A DNA stretch of 64,000 nucleotides from Marinobacter orientalis (GCF_004792665.1 NZ_SRZX01000003.1:186001-250000), one strand, 5' to 3'; shown: positions 47,310 to 56,040, numbered from the stretch's first letter. Made by a program: numbers and translations. Notes: generated by a model from the sequence alone, not told the origin.

Positions 47310-48125
47310 ATGACACAGCGAGTATTTATAACCGGCGGGGCCAGTGGTCTGGGCCGGGCGATTGCGTTGAAGTATGCCAGGAAAGGCGCCAGAGTCTGCA
47401 TTGGTGACATTAATCGGGAACAGGGTGTTGCTGTTGAGCGGGAAATCAACAATTCTGGTGGCGAAGGTTACTTCGTTGAGTGCGATGTGCGCCGGCTGAC
47501 GGATCTGGAGAAAATCTGTGAGGATCTTACCGGTAAGTGGGGTGGGGTGGACGTCGTTGTGAACAATGCCGGTGTTGCCTCCGCAGGCTCCATTGAAGAC
47601 ACCACCATGGCCGACTGGGAATGGATCATGGACATCAACGTGCTGGGTGTTGTTCGGGGCTGCAAGGCCTTTACCCCCCAGTTCAAGAAACAGGGCACCG
47701 GCGCATTTGTGAACATTGCCTCCATGGCAGGGCTTATGCTCGCGCCGCTGATGGACAGCTACAATGTATCCAAGGCCGGTGTGATTGCGCTCTCGGAAAC
47801 CCTTAGCCAGGAACTGAGAGATTCCGGTATTCACGTCAGCTGTGTGTGCCCGGCGTTTTTCCAGACCAACCTGACCAGCAGCATGCGGTCGGATATTCCC
47901 GGCATACAGCAGAACGTGAACAAGCTGATGAAACGCTCCACCATCACTGCGGGGGATGTGGCTGACGATATCATCCGCTCAGTGGAGAAGGGTGATTTCT
48001 GGGTGCTGCCCCACGCGAAAGAACGCCGGATGTGGATGGTCAAGCGCCACGCGCCCAAAGCATTTGACTGGCTGATGCACCAGGAAAGCAGGCGCTGGAT
48101 GAAGAAAATGGGCGGCAAGACCTGA
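47310..48125 (+). CDS. Short-chain dehydrogenase/reductase
   Basis: NAD(P)-dependent SDR of 271 residues. TGGASGLG is the nucleotide loop (about residues 8-15), NNAGV the structural motif, and the catalytic S-Y-K is in IASMAG and YNVSK. The C-terminus (KRHAPKAFDWLMHQESRRWM) is longer than in simple SDRs and resembles lipid-linked SDRs. In the 4-hydroxyacyl-CoA model it would oxidise or reduce a hydroxy/oxo group. It is separated from the dehydrogenase by the two hairpin elements. Confidence 0.9.
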   Translation: MTQRVFITGGASGLGRAIALKYARKGARVCIGDINREQGVAVEREINNSGGEGYFVECDVRRLTDLEKICEDLTGKWGGVDVVVNNAGVASAGSIEDTTMADWEWIMDINVLGVVRGCKAFTPQFKKQGTGAFVNIASMAGLMLAPLMDSYNVSKAGVIALSETLSQELRDSGIHVSCVCPAFFQTNLTSSMRSDIPGIQQNVNKLMKRSTITAGDVADDIIRSVEKGDFWVLPHAKERRMWMVKRHAPKAFDWLMHQESRRWMKKMGGKT

Positions 48126-48166
48126 ACGCGGCCGGCTGCCATATTGGAAACAGAGGAGAGCCCTGA

Positions 48167-49231
48167 ATGACCCAGATCGACCAGGCTGTTGATATCCGCG
48201 AAGGCGAAGAGCTGGATGTCGCGGCTGTTGACCGCTTCATGAAGCAGGCCGTTCCGGACCTGGAAGGCGTGCCTGCGATCAGGCAGTACCCCGGTGGTGC
48301 GTCCAACCTCACCTACCAGGTGGATTACGGTGACCGTTCCTACGTATTGCGCCGGCCGCCGTTCGGAAAGATCGCCAAATCCGCCCACGACATGCTGCGG
48401 GAAGCGAAAGTGATGCGGGCCCTCAAGCCCGAATTTCCCTATGTTCCCGACATCGTTGCCATCTGCGACGACCATGACGTACTGGGCTGCGATTTTTACG
48501 TCATGGAGCGCCTGAAAGGCATCATCCTGCGCCAGGATTTCCCCGCAGATTTTGAGCTCAGCGAGGCGGATACCCGCAAGCTGTGCCTGAATGTGATCGA
48601 CAAGCTGGTGGACCTGCACAGTGTCGATGCCAGAGCCACGGGTCTGGATAAGCTGGGCAAAGGCCCCGGTTATGTTCAGCGCCAGATTGGCGGCTGGAGT
48701 GACCGTTTCCGCAAGGCCAGAACCGACGACGTGGGCGATTTTGAAGCCGTCATGGGCTGGCTCAGTGACAAGATGCCGGAGGACATTGCCCAGGTGGTCA
48801 TTCATAACGACTACCGCTTCGATAACGTGGTGCTGAACCCGGACAACCCGTTTGAAGTGATTGGTGTGCTGGACTGGGAAATGGCCACCATTGGCGATCC
48901 ACTGATGGATCTGGGCAACAGCCTGGCGTACTGGGTTGAAGCAGACGATGAAGGTGCTTTCCAGATGCTGCGTCGGCAACCCACCCATCGGCCAGGTATG
49001 CTGACTCGCAACGAAATGGTCGCTTACTATGCGGAAAAATCCGGCGTTGAAATCGACAACTTCGACTTTTATGAAATCTACGGCCTTTTCCGGCTGGCGG
49101 TGATTGTCCAGCAGATCTATTACCGCTATTACCATGGCCAGACCAGAGACAAGCGTTTTGCGGCGTTCGGCCATGCCGCCAATTACCTGGAAAAGCGCTG
49201 CCAGAGGCTGATTGAGGCGAGTGAACTGTAA
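48167..49231 (+). CDS. APH-type phosphotransferase (ACAD10/11- or LvaA-like acyl-CoA kinase)
   Basis: A 354-residue kinase of the aminoglycoside-phosphotransferase fold. The ATP-binding strand is YVLRRPP, the catalytic loop is VVIHNDYRFDN and the metal-binding motif is VLDWEMATIGDP. Sequence such as YPGGASNLTY, FYVMERLKG and RLDN-like RFDN match the kinase half of ACAD10/11 rather than drug kinases. Established: LvaA and ACAD10/11 phosphorylate the 4-hydroxyl of acyl-CoAs. It is probably not a resistance gene. Its TAA overlaps the next ATG. Confidence 0.88.
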   Translation: MTQIDQAVDIREGEELDVAAVDRFMKQAVPDLEGVPAIRQYPGGASNLTYQVDYGDRSYVLRRPPFGKIAKSAHDMLREAKVMRALKPEFPYVPDIVAICDDHDVLGCDFYVMERLKGIILRQDFPADFELSEADTRKLCLNVIDKLVDLHSVDARATGLDKLGKGPGYVQRQIGGWSDRFRKARTDDVGDFEAVMGWLSDKMPEDIAQVVIHNDYRFDNVVLNPDNPFEVIGVLDWEMATIGDPLMDLGNSLAYWVEADDEGAFQMLRRQPTHRPGMLTRNEMVAYYAEKSGVEIDNFDFYEIYGLFRLAVIVQQIYYRYYHGQTRDKRFAAFGHAANYLEKRCQRLIEASEL

Positions 49232-49920
49232 TGGCAACGATCTATCTGATTCGCCATGGCCAGGCCAGTTTCGGCGAGGAAAACTACGACCAGTTGTCGC
49301 CCCGTGGCTGGGAGCAGAGTCATGTTCTTGGCCGTTGGCTGGCGGGCAAAGTGACGCCCAGTGCGGTATTCGGCGGCAATATGAAGCGCCACCGGGAAAC
49401 CGTGGAAGCCCTTGCCAGTGGTTACGGCGATGCGCTGCCGGATATGCAGGTGGTTGAGGGCTTCAACGAGTTCGACCATCTCCAGGTGGTCGAGCGTCTG
49501 CGTCCGGAATGGCAGGACCGTGAGCGTATGACGCGGGATCTCGCCGCCTTTCCCAAACCCGCGAGAGCTTTCCAGCAGGTATTCGAGGAAGCCATGGCCC
49601 GATGGGTCGGTGGTGAGCACGATGGCGAGTACGCCGAAACCTGGGGCGATTTCCGCGAACGGGTGATCACGGCACTGGAGCAACTGATTGAATACGCAGA
49701 CGGCGGCGACACCCTGGTGTCCACTTCCGGCGGCCCCATTGCCGTTATCGCCCAACATCTGCTGCAACTGAGTGACCGTAAAGCCCTGGACATAAATTCT
49801 GTCATTGCCAATACCAGCGTTACCCGGATTCTGCACTCAGGGCCCCGCCGCAGCCTCGCGGTTTTTAACAACTACAGTCATCTGGAAGCTGAAGACGCCT
49901 CCCTGGTGACCTTCCGATAA
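49231..49920 (+). CDS. Histidine phosphatase-family (PGAM-like) protein with altered second His
   Basis: A 229-residue protein with the phosphoglycerate-mutase fold. The N-terminal catalytic motif LIRHGQA is intact and R/E of NMKRHRETVEAL follow. The second catalytic histidine, normally in a VSHGG or VTHGG motif, is replaced: the sequence reads VSTSGGPIAVIAQ. Activity could be lost or use another residue. TAATG overlap couples it to the kinase gene, which hints at a role in the same phosphorylated-intermediate pathway. Confidence 0.82.
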   Translation: MATIYLIRHGQASFGEENYDQLSPRGWEQSHVLGRWLAGKVTPSAVFGGNMKRHRETVEALASGYGDALPDMQVVEGFNEFDHLQVVERLRPEWQDRERMTRDLAAFPKPARAFQQVFEEAMARWVGGEHDGEYAETWGDFRERVITALEQLIEYADGGDTLVSTSGGPIAVIAQHLLQLSDRKALDINSVIANTSVTRILHSGPRRSLAVFNNYSHLEAEDASLVTFR

Positions 49921-49936
49921 CGAATTGAGGTGAAGA

Positions 49937-50707
49937 ATGAGCAAGCAAGACCTGTTTGACCTGAGCGGTAAAGTTGCCCTGATCACCGGTGCCAGCCGCG
50001 GTATTGGTGAAAGCATCGCCCGCACCCTGGCCAGCTATGGCGCCCATGTGATTGTCAGCAGCCGCAAGATCGACGGTTGCGAAGCCGTGGCCGGCAGCAT
50101 TCGCGAGGCTGGTGGCAGTGCCGAGGCCTATGCCTGCCACATCGGTGAAATGGACCAGATAGAAGACATCTGGCAGCACATCGAATCAAGACACGGCAAG
50201 CTGGATATCCTCGTCAACAACGCGGCGGCCAATCCCTATTTCGGCCCGATTGAGGACACGGACCTGGGCGCCTATCACAAGACAGTTGACGTCAATATTC
50301 GCGGTTATTTCTTTATGTGTGCCCGTGGTGCGCAGATAATGAAGAAAAATGGCGGGGGCTCTATCATCAATGTGGCATCCGTCAACGGTGTTAATCCTGG
50401 CCATTACCAGGGTATCTACTCGGTAACCAAGGCAGCGGTCATCTCCATGACCAAATCCTTCGCCATGGAGCTGGGTCAGCAGAATGTGCGGGTGAATGCC
50501 CTGTTGCCGGGCCTGACCGACACCAAATTCGCCAGTGCGCTGACCAGCAACGAAGCCATCAAGAAGCAGGCCATGGCCCACATCCCCATGAAGCGGGTGG
50601 CCGATCCTGATGAAATGGCGGGGACAGTGCTTTATCTGGCCTCTGGTGCCTCCAGTTACACCACAGGCACCTGCATCAATGTGGACGGTGGCTATCTGAC
50701 GATCTGA
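49937..50707 (+). CDS. Short-chain dehydrogenase/reductase (3-oxoacyl-type)
   Basis: A 256-residue SDR with TGASRGIG, NNAAANPY and catalytic YSVTK, and the classical C-terminal TGTCINVDGGYL. The shape is that of FabG-like or 3-hydroxyacyl-CoA dehydrogenase-type SDRs. It is the last gene of the cluster, 16 bp behind the histidine phosphatase gene with a GAGG ribosome-binding site. The exact substrate is unknown. Confidence 0.9.
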   Translation: MSKQDLFDLSGKVALITGASRGIGESIARTLASYGAHVIVSSRKIDGCEAVAGSIREAGGSAEAYACHIGEMDQIEDIWQHIESRHGKLDILVNNAAANPYFGPIEDTDLGAYHKTVDVNIRGYFFMCARGAQIMKKNGGGSIINVASVNGVNPGHYQGIYSVTKAAVISMTKSFAMELGQQNVRVNALLPGLTDTKFASALTSNEAIKKQAMAHIPMKRVADPDEMAGTVLYLASGASSYTTGTCINVDGGYLTI

Positions 50708-50709
50708 CG

Positions 50710-51582
50710 TCAGCCATTACCGCTTTCGGTATCCTCGCTGGCACAGGCGAGGGTATCGAAATCTCTTTCCAGTTCCGCCGCGCGTTCCGCCAGGTGATCC
50801 AGGTGGCGTTGATCCGCCTGCTGTAACAGTTCGGTCATCAGTTCCGACAGCGCTGTCCGGCTTTCGGAAATCATCTGCTGATACCTTTTCCCGCGTACCG
50901 CTTCGTTGTTGTCGATCAGGTAACTGATCCGGTCGGCAAAGCTATCGCTATCCCTTCTTTCCTTCAGGGCCTCCAGCAAGGCCTGTTGCCAGTTGCGCCG
51001 GCCTTCCAGCCAGATTTCGGTCTGTTCACCACGGGCGCCGGACCAGGCGCTGACAGTTTCCCGCTGGCGCTTGTTCAGTGAGCCCAGCCAACGCTCAATC
51101 CGCTCAATGGTGCGCTCCGCCCGGGCCGCCCTGGTTTTCTCGGGACTGTCCGCCAGGAATTCGGCTTCCAGCTCTTCCTGGCTGTCCTCCATATTGGCGG
51201 CCAGCTGCTGCACCTGGTCATCACTCAGACTTGCCAGAAGGCGGGTAGCTGCAGGCTTCGCCCGATTGACCAAGGGCTGGAAGAAAGAAAACAGCGTTTC
51301 CTGATGGCCGGCAACTGTCGCCTGGTCCAGGTCACCAGCGTGAACATCGCTATGCAGCTGAGTCAGCCACCGGGAATAGAGAGGTAGTTCAGTGCTGCAG
51401 TGCCACTGGCGGAGCTCCCGTATGTCCTGCTCAAGCCGGGATTCCTGCTCCGCTGTCATGGGAATATAGTCGTCCACCCACCAGATAATGCCCCAGTCCG
51501 CATAGCGGTAGGCCAGTTTGGTGGAGCTGCATCCTGCCAGCAGCAGCAAACCGATTAATGCAATACACACGGGGCGCAACAT
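50710..51582 (-). CDS. DUF6279 lipoprotein
   Basis: A 290-residue predicted lipoprotein. The signal ends in the lipobox LLAGC and the mature chain is almost wholly helical and charged (many RxxE and QQL runs). It fits the DUF6279 family: YADWGIIWWVDDYIPMTAEQ directly after the Cys is its hallmark. The start is ATG 51582, because the upstream extension is not signal-like. Function unknown. It is convergent with the SDR, two bases apart. Confidence 0.82.
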   Translation of the reverse strand: MLRPVCIALIGLLLLAGCSSTKLAYRYADWGIIWWVDDYIPMTAEQESRLEQDIRELRQWHCSTELPLYSRWLTQLHSDVHAGDLDQATVAGHQETLFSFFQPLVNRAKPAATRLLASLSDDQVQQLAANMEDSQEELEAEFLADSPEKTRAARAERTIERIERWLGSLNKRQRETVSAWSGARGEQTEIWLEGRRNWQQALLEALKERRDSDSFADRISYLIDNNEAVRGKRYQQMISESRTALSELMTELLQQADQRHLDHLAERAAELERDFDTLACASEDTESGNG

Positions 51583-51738
51583 GGAATTCAACCCTGATAC
51601 GTTGTCCGGATGATACGTTGATGGAAAGTTTTCAGATGGAATTCTATTGCGTAGTCGGTATTCAATTGATAGCCAAACTGATCCGGTCAAGGGGCTCAAC
51701 ACGTAATCAGGTATAACTATTCAAAGCGTTGATAGTTC

Positions 51739-51765
51739 AGCCCCGGATCATCCGGGGCTTTTTTT
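51739..51765 (+). terminator. Strong intrinsic terminator, plus-strand polarity
   Basis: AGCCCCGGA-TCA-TCCGGGGCT followed by a run of seven T residues on the plus strand. It is the clearest terminator in the window. The flanking genes are both on the minus strand, and read in that direction the hairpin is preceded, not followed, by the T/A tract. It therefore should stop a plus-strand transcript. Confidence 0.8.
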
Positions 51766-51787
51766 AGCTTACATCTCCGGAATCCCA

Positions 51788-52597
51788 TTACCGCGTATCG
51801 ATATTGCCTTCCTGGTCGGAGATGACAATTTCTACCCGGCGGTTCTGTTGTCGTCCGCCAGAAGTCTCATTGCTTGCTACCGGGTATTGTTCGCCAAATC
51901 CTTTGGTTTCTACCCGGTCGGGGCTGATGCCCATCGCCACCAGTGCATCACGCACACTTTCCGCACGGCGCTCAGACAGCGCCTGGTTGTAGGATGCCTC
52001 GCCGGTGCTGTCTGTGTAGCCCTCCACACGCACACGGCGCTCCTCATACTCTTTCATGAACTCTGCCAGCCGCTCAACAGTCTCTTCACCGGAAGGCTTC
52101 AGTTCTGCCCGGTTGAGGTCGAACAGCACATCACCCAATGTCAGCACCATTCCCCGGTCTGTTTGCTCGGCCTGCATTTCTTCCATCTGACGGCGGAGTT
52201 CTTCAGCCTCCCGTCTCGCTTCTTCAGCGGCGCTGGAGCTCATCTGCAATTCAAGTTCCTTGCGACGTTCTTCGGCAGAAGTGATCTGTTGCTGCAATTC
52301 GGCCCGCTGGCCCTGCTCTCTGGCAATCTGGGCGTGGCGCTTGGCAAGGTAGGCAGCGTGCTCAATCTCGGCCACGTCTTCGCCTTCTTCGAGCAGGGTT
52401 TCGGCGCGGGACAACTGGTTCCTGGCGCTTCTTAACTGGCGATCTCCACTGCGGGCGACGTTCGGATCATCCCTGATCTCTTCGTAGACGGTCCTGGCCT
52501 CATCGACCTTTTCGTTGTCCTGGGGTGTGCTGGCACATCCGGCCACCAGCACAGAAAAGCTTACCGCCATGCCCAAAGTCATGTTGCGCTTGTTCAT
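51788..52597 (-). CDS. OmpA-family lipoprotein with DUF4398 N-terminal domain
   Basis: A 269-residue lipoprotein (lipobox LVAGC at 17-21). The N-terminal half is a DUF4398-type helical region ending in a long coiled coil (about 95-150, rich in E, R, Q). The C-terminal OmpA domain (about 155-260) has VEGYTDSTGEASYNQALSERRA and NRRVEIVI, the peptidoglycan-binding pattern. It probably tethers the outer membrane to the cell wall. It follows a DUF4398-only lipoprotein gene by 26 bp in one operon. Confidence 0.9.
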   Translation of the reverse strand: MNKRNMTLGMAVSFSVLVAGCASTPQDNEKVDEARTVYEEIRDDPNVARSGDRQLRSARNQLSRAETLLEEGEDVAEIEHAAYLAKRHAQIAREQGQRAELQQQITSAEERRKELELQMSSSAAEEARREAEELRRQMEEMQAEQTDRGMVLTLGDVLFDLNRAELKPSGEETVERLAEFMKEYEERRVRVEGYTDSTGEASYNQALSERRAESVRDALVAMGISPDRVETKGFGEQYPVASNETSGGRQQNRRVEIVISDQEGNIDTR

Positions 52598-52623
52598 AAC
52601 AATCTCCTTTTTCCGCTGAGGCC

Positions 52624-52998
52624 TTACTGGCGATTTTCAATTCGTTGGCGCAGAGACTCGATGCTTCTATTGATCTCTTCTACCGCCTGCTTTGCCTTCG
52701 TGGTGTCTGAGCGGGCACCGGCCAGCTGCGCATCCACGGTTGCCTGCTCAAGAAGCCGGCCAGCTTGCCGATAGTTTTCCTTTTCGATCAGTTCTTCGGC
52801 ATCGGCTACTTTGTTTTGTGCCTGGTTAAGCAATACCGGCTCAAATTCCCTGGCATCCGAGGACACCGCCTGCTGGATAGCAGACTCTGCGGTTTGCAGC
52901 TTTCCATCCGGCCGTTCGGCGGAACTGGCACAGCCACCTACAATGACCGCGATGCCGAGAATACTGGCAGCGCCTAACATCGAAGTATGCTTGTTCAT
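52624..52998 (-). CDS. DUF4398 lipoprotein
   Basis: A 124-residue lipoprotein with lipobox IVGGC (Cys 23) and a helical DUF4398 domain (QTAESAIQQAVSSDAREFEPVLLNQAQNKVADAEELI). It matches the N-terminal region of the downstream OmpA-type protein in layout, so the two are probably a duplicated pair. Function unknown; cell-envelope location is predicted from the signal. Confidence 0.85.
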   Translation of the reverse strand: MNKHTSMLGAASILGIAVIVGGCASSAERPDGKLQTAESAIQQAVSSDAREFEPVLLNQAQNKVADAEELIEKENYRQAGRLLEQATVDAQLAGARSDTTKAKQAVEEINRSIESLRQRIENRQ

Positions 52999-53263
52999 GC
53001 ACTATCTCCTTACAGTGAAGGGCAGGGACGGTAGCCCTGCCTGAACTTGATCAGACACCCTGTATTTCGAACCCCGGCTTCAGGGAATGCGTTCCACAAT
53101 CAGGATATCTGCTGCGGTTACGATTAAGGTTAGCAGCCAGTTCAGCATCTGGCCTGATGGAATGGCAATAAACTTCGCCAGTCACGGAGTGAGGCGGTGA
53201 GATTCGACCCCGATGACTCGCTGGATGCAGGTATCCGGAGTCAGTCACTTGGGAGTGTTGGGA

Positions 53264-54847
53264 TCAGCGAATCCCGGTGCCACCGGACGGCGCCCGGGAA
53301 AGGGTTGTTCCGGTAGGTGGACGATGGTGGAGAGAATAGATAATCCGGTCCAGTACCGCCTGACCGTTCCAGGCCGGGTCATTGTTGACCATGCCGACAA
53401 CGGCCCAGGTAGTCTCTGTATCATCCCGGGTAAAGCCGGCAATAGAGCGTACGTTTTCCAGATATCCGGTCTTGATGCGGCCTTTGCCGTCAAGACCGGC
53501 ATTTCTAAGCCGTCTGGCCATTGTGCCGTCCATTGCAATCAGCGGCATGGAAGCCATCAGATCGGCTGAGTAATCGCTGTTCCAGGCGTGCTGAAGAATC
53601 TGTGCGCCCTGGCGGGCAGTGATGCGGCCGTGACGGGTCAGGCCGGCGCCATTATCGATAACCATGCCAGCAGTATTGATGCCCTTGTCCTGAAGCCACT
53701 TGTAGATCACGCGGATGCCGGCAACCCGGTCATCTTCATCGCTGTCCAGCCGGTACTCGGCGCCAATGGTCAGTAACAGCTGACGGGCCATGACATTACT
53801 GCTCCACTTGTTGATGTCCCGCACCATCGTCACCAGGTCAGGCGAGGTGGTTTTCAGTAACAGCCGGGCATCTTCCGGTGTGCTGGCCAGCAGACTCTTG
53901 CCGCTGATCTCGATGCCCATATCGGTAAGCAGCGAGCGTATCAGGGAAGCGGTGTACTGCTCGTGAGGCAACACAGACAGATACGCGGTTGTGCGACAGC
54001 CCCGGGGTAATTCACCGGTGACCCTGACGGTTACCCGGTGGTCCTCGTGGAAGATCGGTTTCCAGTCAAAGCGTCTGCGGGCAGGGCAGGGCCCTTCGGC
54101 TACTGCGGTTACCCTGTTGTCGATCACAACATCGTTCAGCGAGGGCGCACTCCAGGCCTGGGTGCCGCGTTCGTCGGCCCGTACCTGGAAGTGCACCAGG
54201 TTAAGATTGGTGAGGTAGGGTGACGGTTGGACCAGGAACGGCGCATGGGGGTTGTCACCATTGTCGTCGAAGCCGGGCAGTCCGTCAGCCAGCCTGAACA
54301 CGTCGCCATCCAGTACCAGGTTGCCATGGATGGCGCTGATGCCCATGCCGCGAAGCTCGATCAGGGTGCTCCAGAGGCGCTCGATGGTCAGTTTCGGATC
54401 TCCGCCCAAATCAACATAGAAGTTGCCGTTGAGCGTGTCGCCCACGAGGTCACCATCGGTATAAAAGCTGGTGTTCCAGTGATAGGTTGGACCCAGAGTT
54501 TCCAGCGCGGCATAGGTGGTAATCAGCTTGATAATGGATCCGGGGCTCATCAGCGCGTCGGCGTTAATATACTGCTCAATGCCCGGGCCGTTGAGGGGAA
54601 TCGCAGCCATGCTCAACGCCTGCTCGTCATTCAGCGACCGAAAGGCGTAATCGCGCATCTGGCCGCTCCAGGTTTTCTTGGATGGGGTGGCTGTTTCGGT
54701 GGTGGTCGATGAATCGGAAGCGGATGCGGTGCCCAATGAGAGTAAGAGCACCATGGCAGAAACGAGCAGGCGCGGCACTGCCCGACTTTGCTGGCGGCCT
54801 GTTCCGTTATGGGTCTTGTAACAATGGCTTCGTGCCGTCAGCAGCAT
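53264..54847 (-). CDS. dacB: D-alanyl-D-alanine carboxypeptidase/endopeptidase (PBP4 family)
   Basis: Periplasmic class C penicillin-binding protein. The catalytic SxxK is S104-K107 in MSPGSIIKLIT, SxN is in KWSSNVMARQL and KTG is in RIKTGYLENV. A hydrophobic signal (about 25-43) ends near ASAS. At 527 residues it is typical of DacB. The M1 ATG at 54847 precedes an odd N-terminal stretch; M32 would also leave a signal, so the exact start is open. Confidence 0.93.
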   Translation of the reverse strand: MLLTARSHCYKTHNGTGRQQSRAVPRLLVSAMVLLLSLGTASASDSSTTTETATPSKKTWSGQMRDYAFRSLNDEQALSMAAIPLNGPGIEQYINADALMSPGSIIKLITTYAALETLGPTYHWNTSFYTDGDLVGDTLNGNFYVDLGGDPKLTIERLWSTLIELRGMGISAIHGNLVLDGDVFRLADGLPGFDDNGDNPHAPFLVQPSPYLTNLNLVHFQVRADERGTQAWSAPSLNDVVIDNRVTAVAEGPCPARRRFDWKPIFHEDHRVTVRVTGELPRGCRTTAYLSVLPHEQYTASLIRSLLTDMGIEISGKSLLASTPEDARLLLKTTSPDLVTMVRDINKWSSNVMARQLLLTIGAEYRLDSDEDDRVAGIRVIYKWLQDKGINTAGMVIDNGAGLTRHGRITARQGAQILQHAWNSDYSADLMASMPLIAMDGTMARRLRNAGLDGKGRIKTGYLENVRSIAGFTRDDTETTWAVVGMVNNDPAWNGQAVLDRIIYSLHHRPPTGTTLSRAPSGGTGIR

Positions 54848-54923
54848 GGTGCAACGCTCGTTGATTCTCGATCTACCTACAATAGCCCAAAATTCCTGCC
54901 CGTACTATGTGGAGAGACTATAT

Positions 54924-55061
54924 ATGACGTTAAAAAATGCCAGTAGTGTCGTTGTTTATACTGGCTTTTTGTTAATAGTTGTAAGTGCTCCATTTAATCA
55001 ACAGGTTAGCGCACGAGCATCCTCAGCGTTAGGATATCAACAAGGGCAGAACCTGAACTGA
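54924..55061 (+). CDS. Small AT-rich peptide gene with signal or membrane segment
   Basis: ATG 54924 with GGAGAG upstream opens a 45-residue frame. Residues 10-27 (VVYTGFLLIVVSAPFN) are hydrophobic and followed by SARASS, a plausible signal-peptide cleavage region. Codons are notably AT-rich compared with all neighbours. It could be a small secreted or membrane peptide, or chance. No family recognised. Confidence 0.4.
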   Translation: MTLKNASSVVVYTGFLLIVVSAPFNQQVSARASSALGYQQGQNLN

Positions 55062-55116
55062 AGTTGTGCGGGTACGTAATGCAATCATGAGCGCAATGGA
55101 TACCGGAGACTGAGCT

Positions 55117-56040
55117 ATGGCAACACAATGGACCCGAAGGCAGTTCCTGGCCACACTGGCGGCCGCCGGCCTTTCAGTTCGCATGTCGGCGCTGATGGCT
55201 GCGCCCGGCGCAGAAGCTATCACGCGGCCGATTCCGTCTTCGGGAGAACCACTTCCCGTGATTGGCATGGGCACCTGGCGCACCTTCAATGTGGGTGGCG
55301 ATCAGCATCTTGTGAGTGAGCGTACGCAGGTGTTGAAGACGTTCTTCGAATGGGGGGGCACGCTGGTGGACTCGTCGCCCATGTATGGCTCGGCCGACGA
55401 CGTGATGGGCGAGGCACTGGATGCTCTCAATGCCCATGAGCGGGTATTCGGCGCCAACAAGATCTGGACCCGCGACGGTGGCGCCACACGGGAACAGGAC
55501 AGGGCATCGCGCCGGAAGTGGGGTATCGATCGTTTCGATCTGCAGCAGGTACATAACCTGTTGGCCTGGGAACCTCACCTTGAGACCCTCAAACAGATGA
55601 AGGCGGACGGGGATATCCGTTATCTGGGTATCACCACCTCCCACGGGCGCCGCCACCGGGATTTCGCACGAATAATGGAGCAGGAGCCGCTGGATTTTGT
55701 GCAGCTCACCTACAATGTGCTGGACCGGGAAGCCGAACAGCGGCTGCTGCCTCTGGCCAGAGAGCGGGGCATTGCCGTCATCGCCAACCGCCCGTTCCAG
55801 GGGGGCAGCCTGTTCCGTCGCTACCAGTCCGAACCATTGCCCGGATGGGCGGCAGAGGCAGGGTGCGGCAACTGGGCAGAGTTTTTCCTCAAGTTCATCG
55901 TGTCCCATCCCGCCGTTACCTGTGCCATTCCGGCGACAACCAAAGTGAAACACATGGAAGAGAACATGGGAGCGCAGTACGGGAACCTTCCGGATGAGCA
56001 ACAGCGCCGGCAAATGGCCGACTACGTGGCGGGGTTATGA
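55117..56040 (+). CDS. Aldo/keto reductase with Tat-type signal
   Basis: A 307-residue aldo/keto reductase. The N-terminus TRRQFLATLAAAGL fits a twin-arginine signal with cleavage near AAPGAEA, so it would fold in the cytoplasm with cofactor and act in the periplasm. The tetrad is visible as D and Y in VDSSPMYGSAD, K in GANKIW and H in QVHNLL. The stop overlaps the next ATG. The substrate is unknown. Confidence 0.85.
   Translation: MATQWTRRQFLATLAAAGLSVRMSALMAAPGAEAITRPIPSSGEPLPVIGMGTWRTFNVGGDQHLVSERTQVLKTFFEWGGTLVDSSPMYGSADDVMGEALDALNAHERVFGANKIWTRDGGATREQDRASRRKWGIDRFDLQQVHNLLAWEPHLETLKQMKADGDIRYLGITTSHGRRHRDFARIMEQEPLDFVQLTYNVLDREAEQRLLPLARERGIAVIANRPFQGGSLFRRYQSEPLPGWAAEAGCGNWAEFFLKFIVSHPAVTCAIPATTKVKHMEENMGAQYGNLPDEQQRRQMADYVAGL

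Noticed and set aside
48167..49231. Aminoglycoside resistance phosphotransferase
   Set aside because: The fold is shared, but motifs and the acyl-CoA dehydrogenase neighbour point to an acyl-CoA kinase.
51739..51765. Terminator of the minus-strand OmpA-type gene
   Set aside because: In that direction no U-tract follows the hairpin; the T-run is on the plus-strand side.
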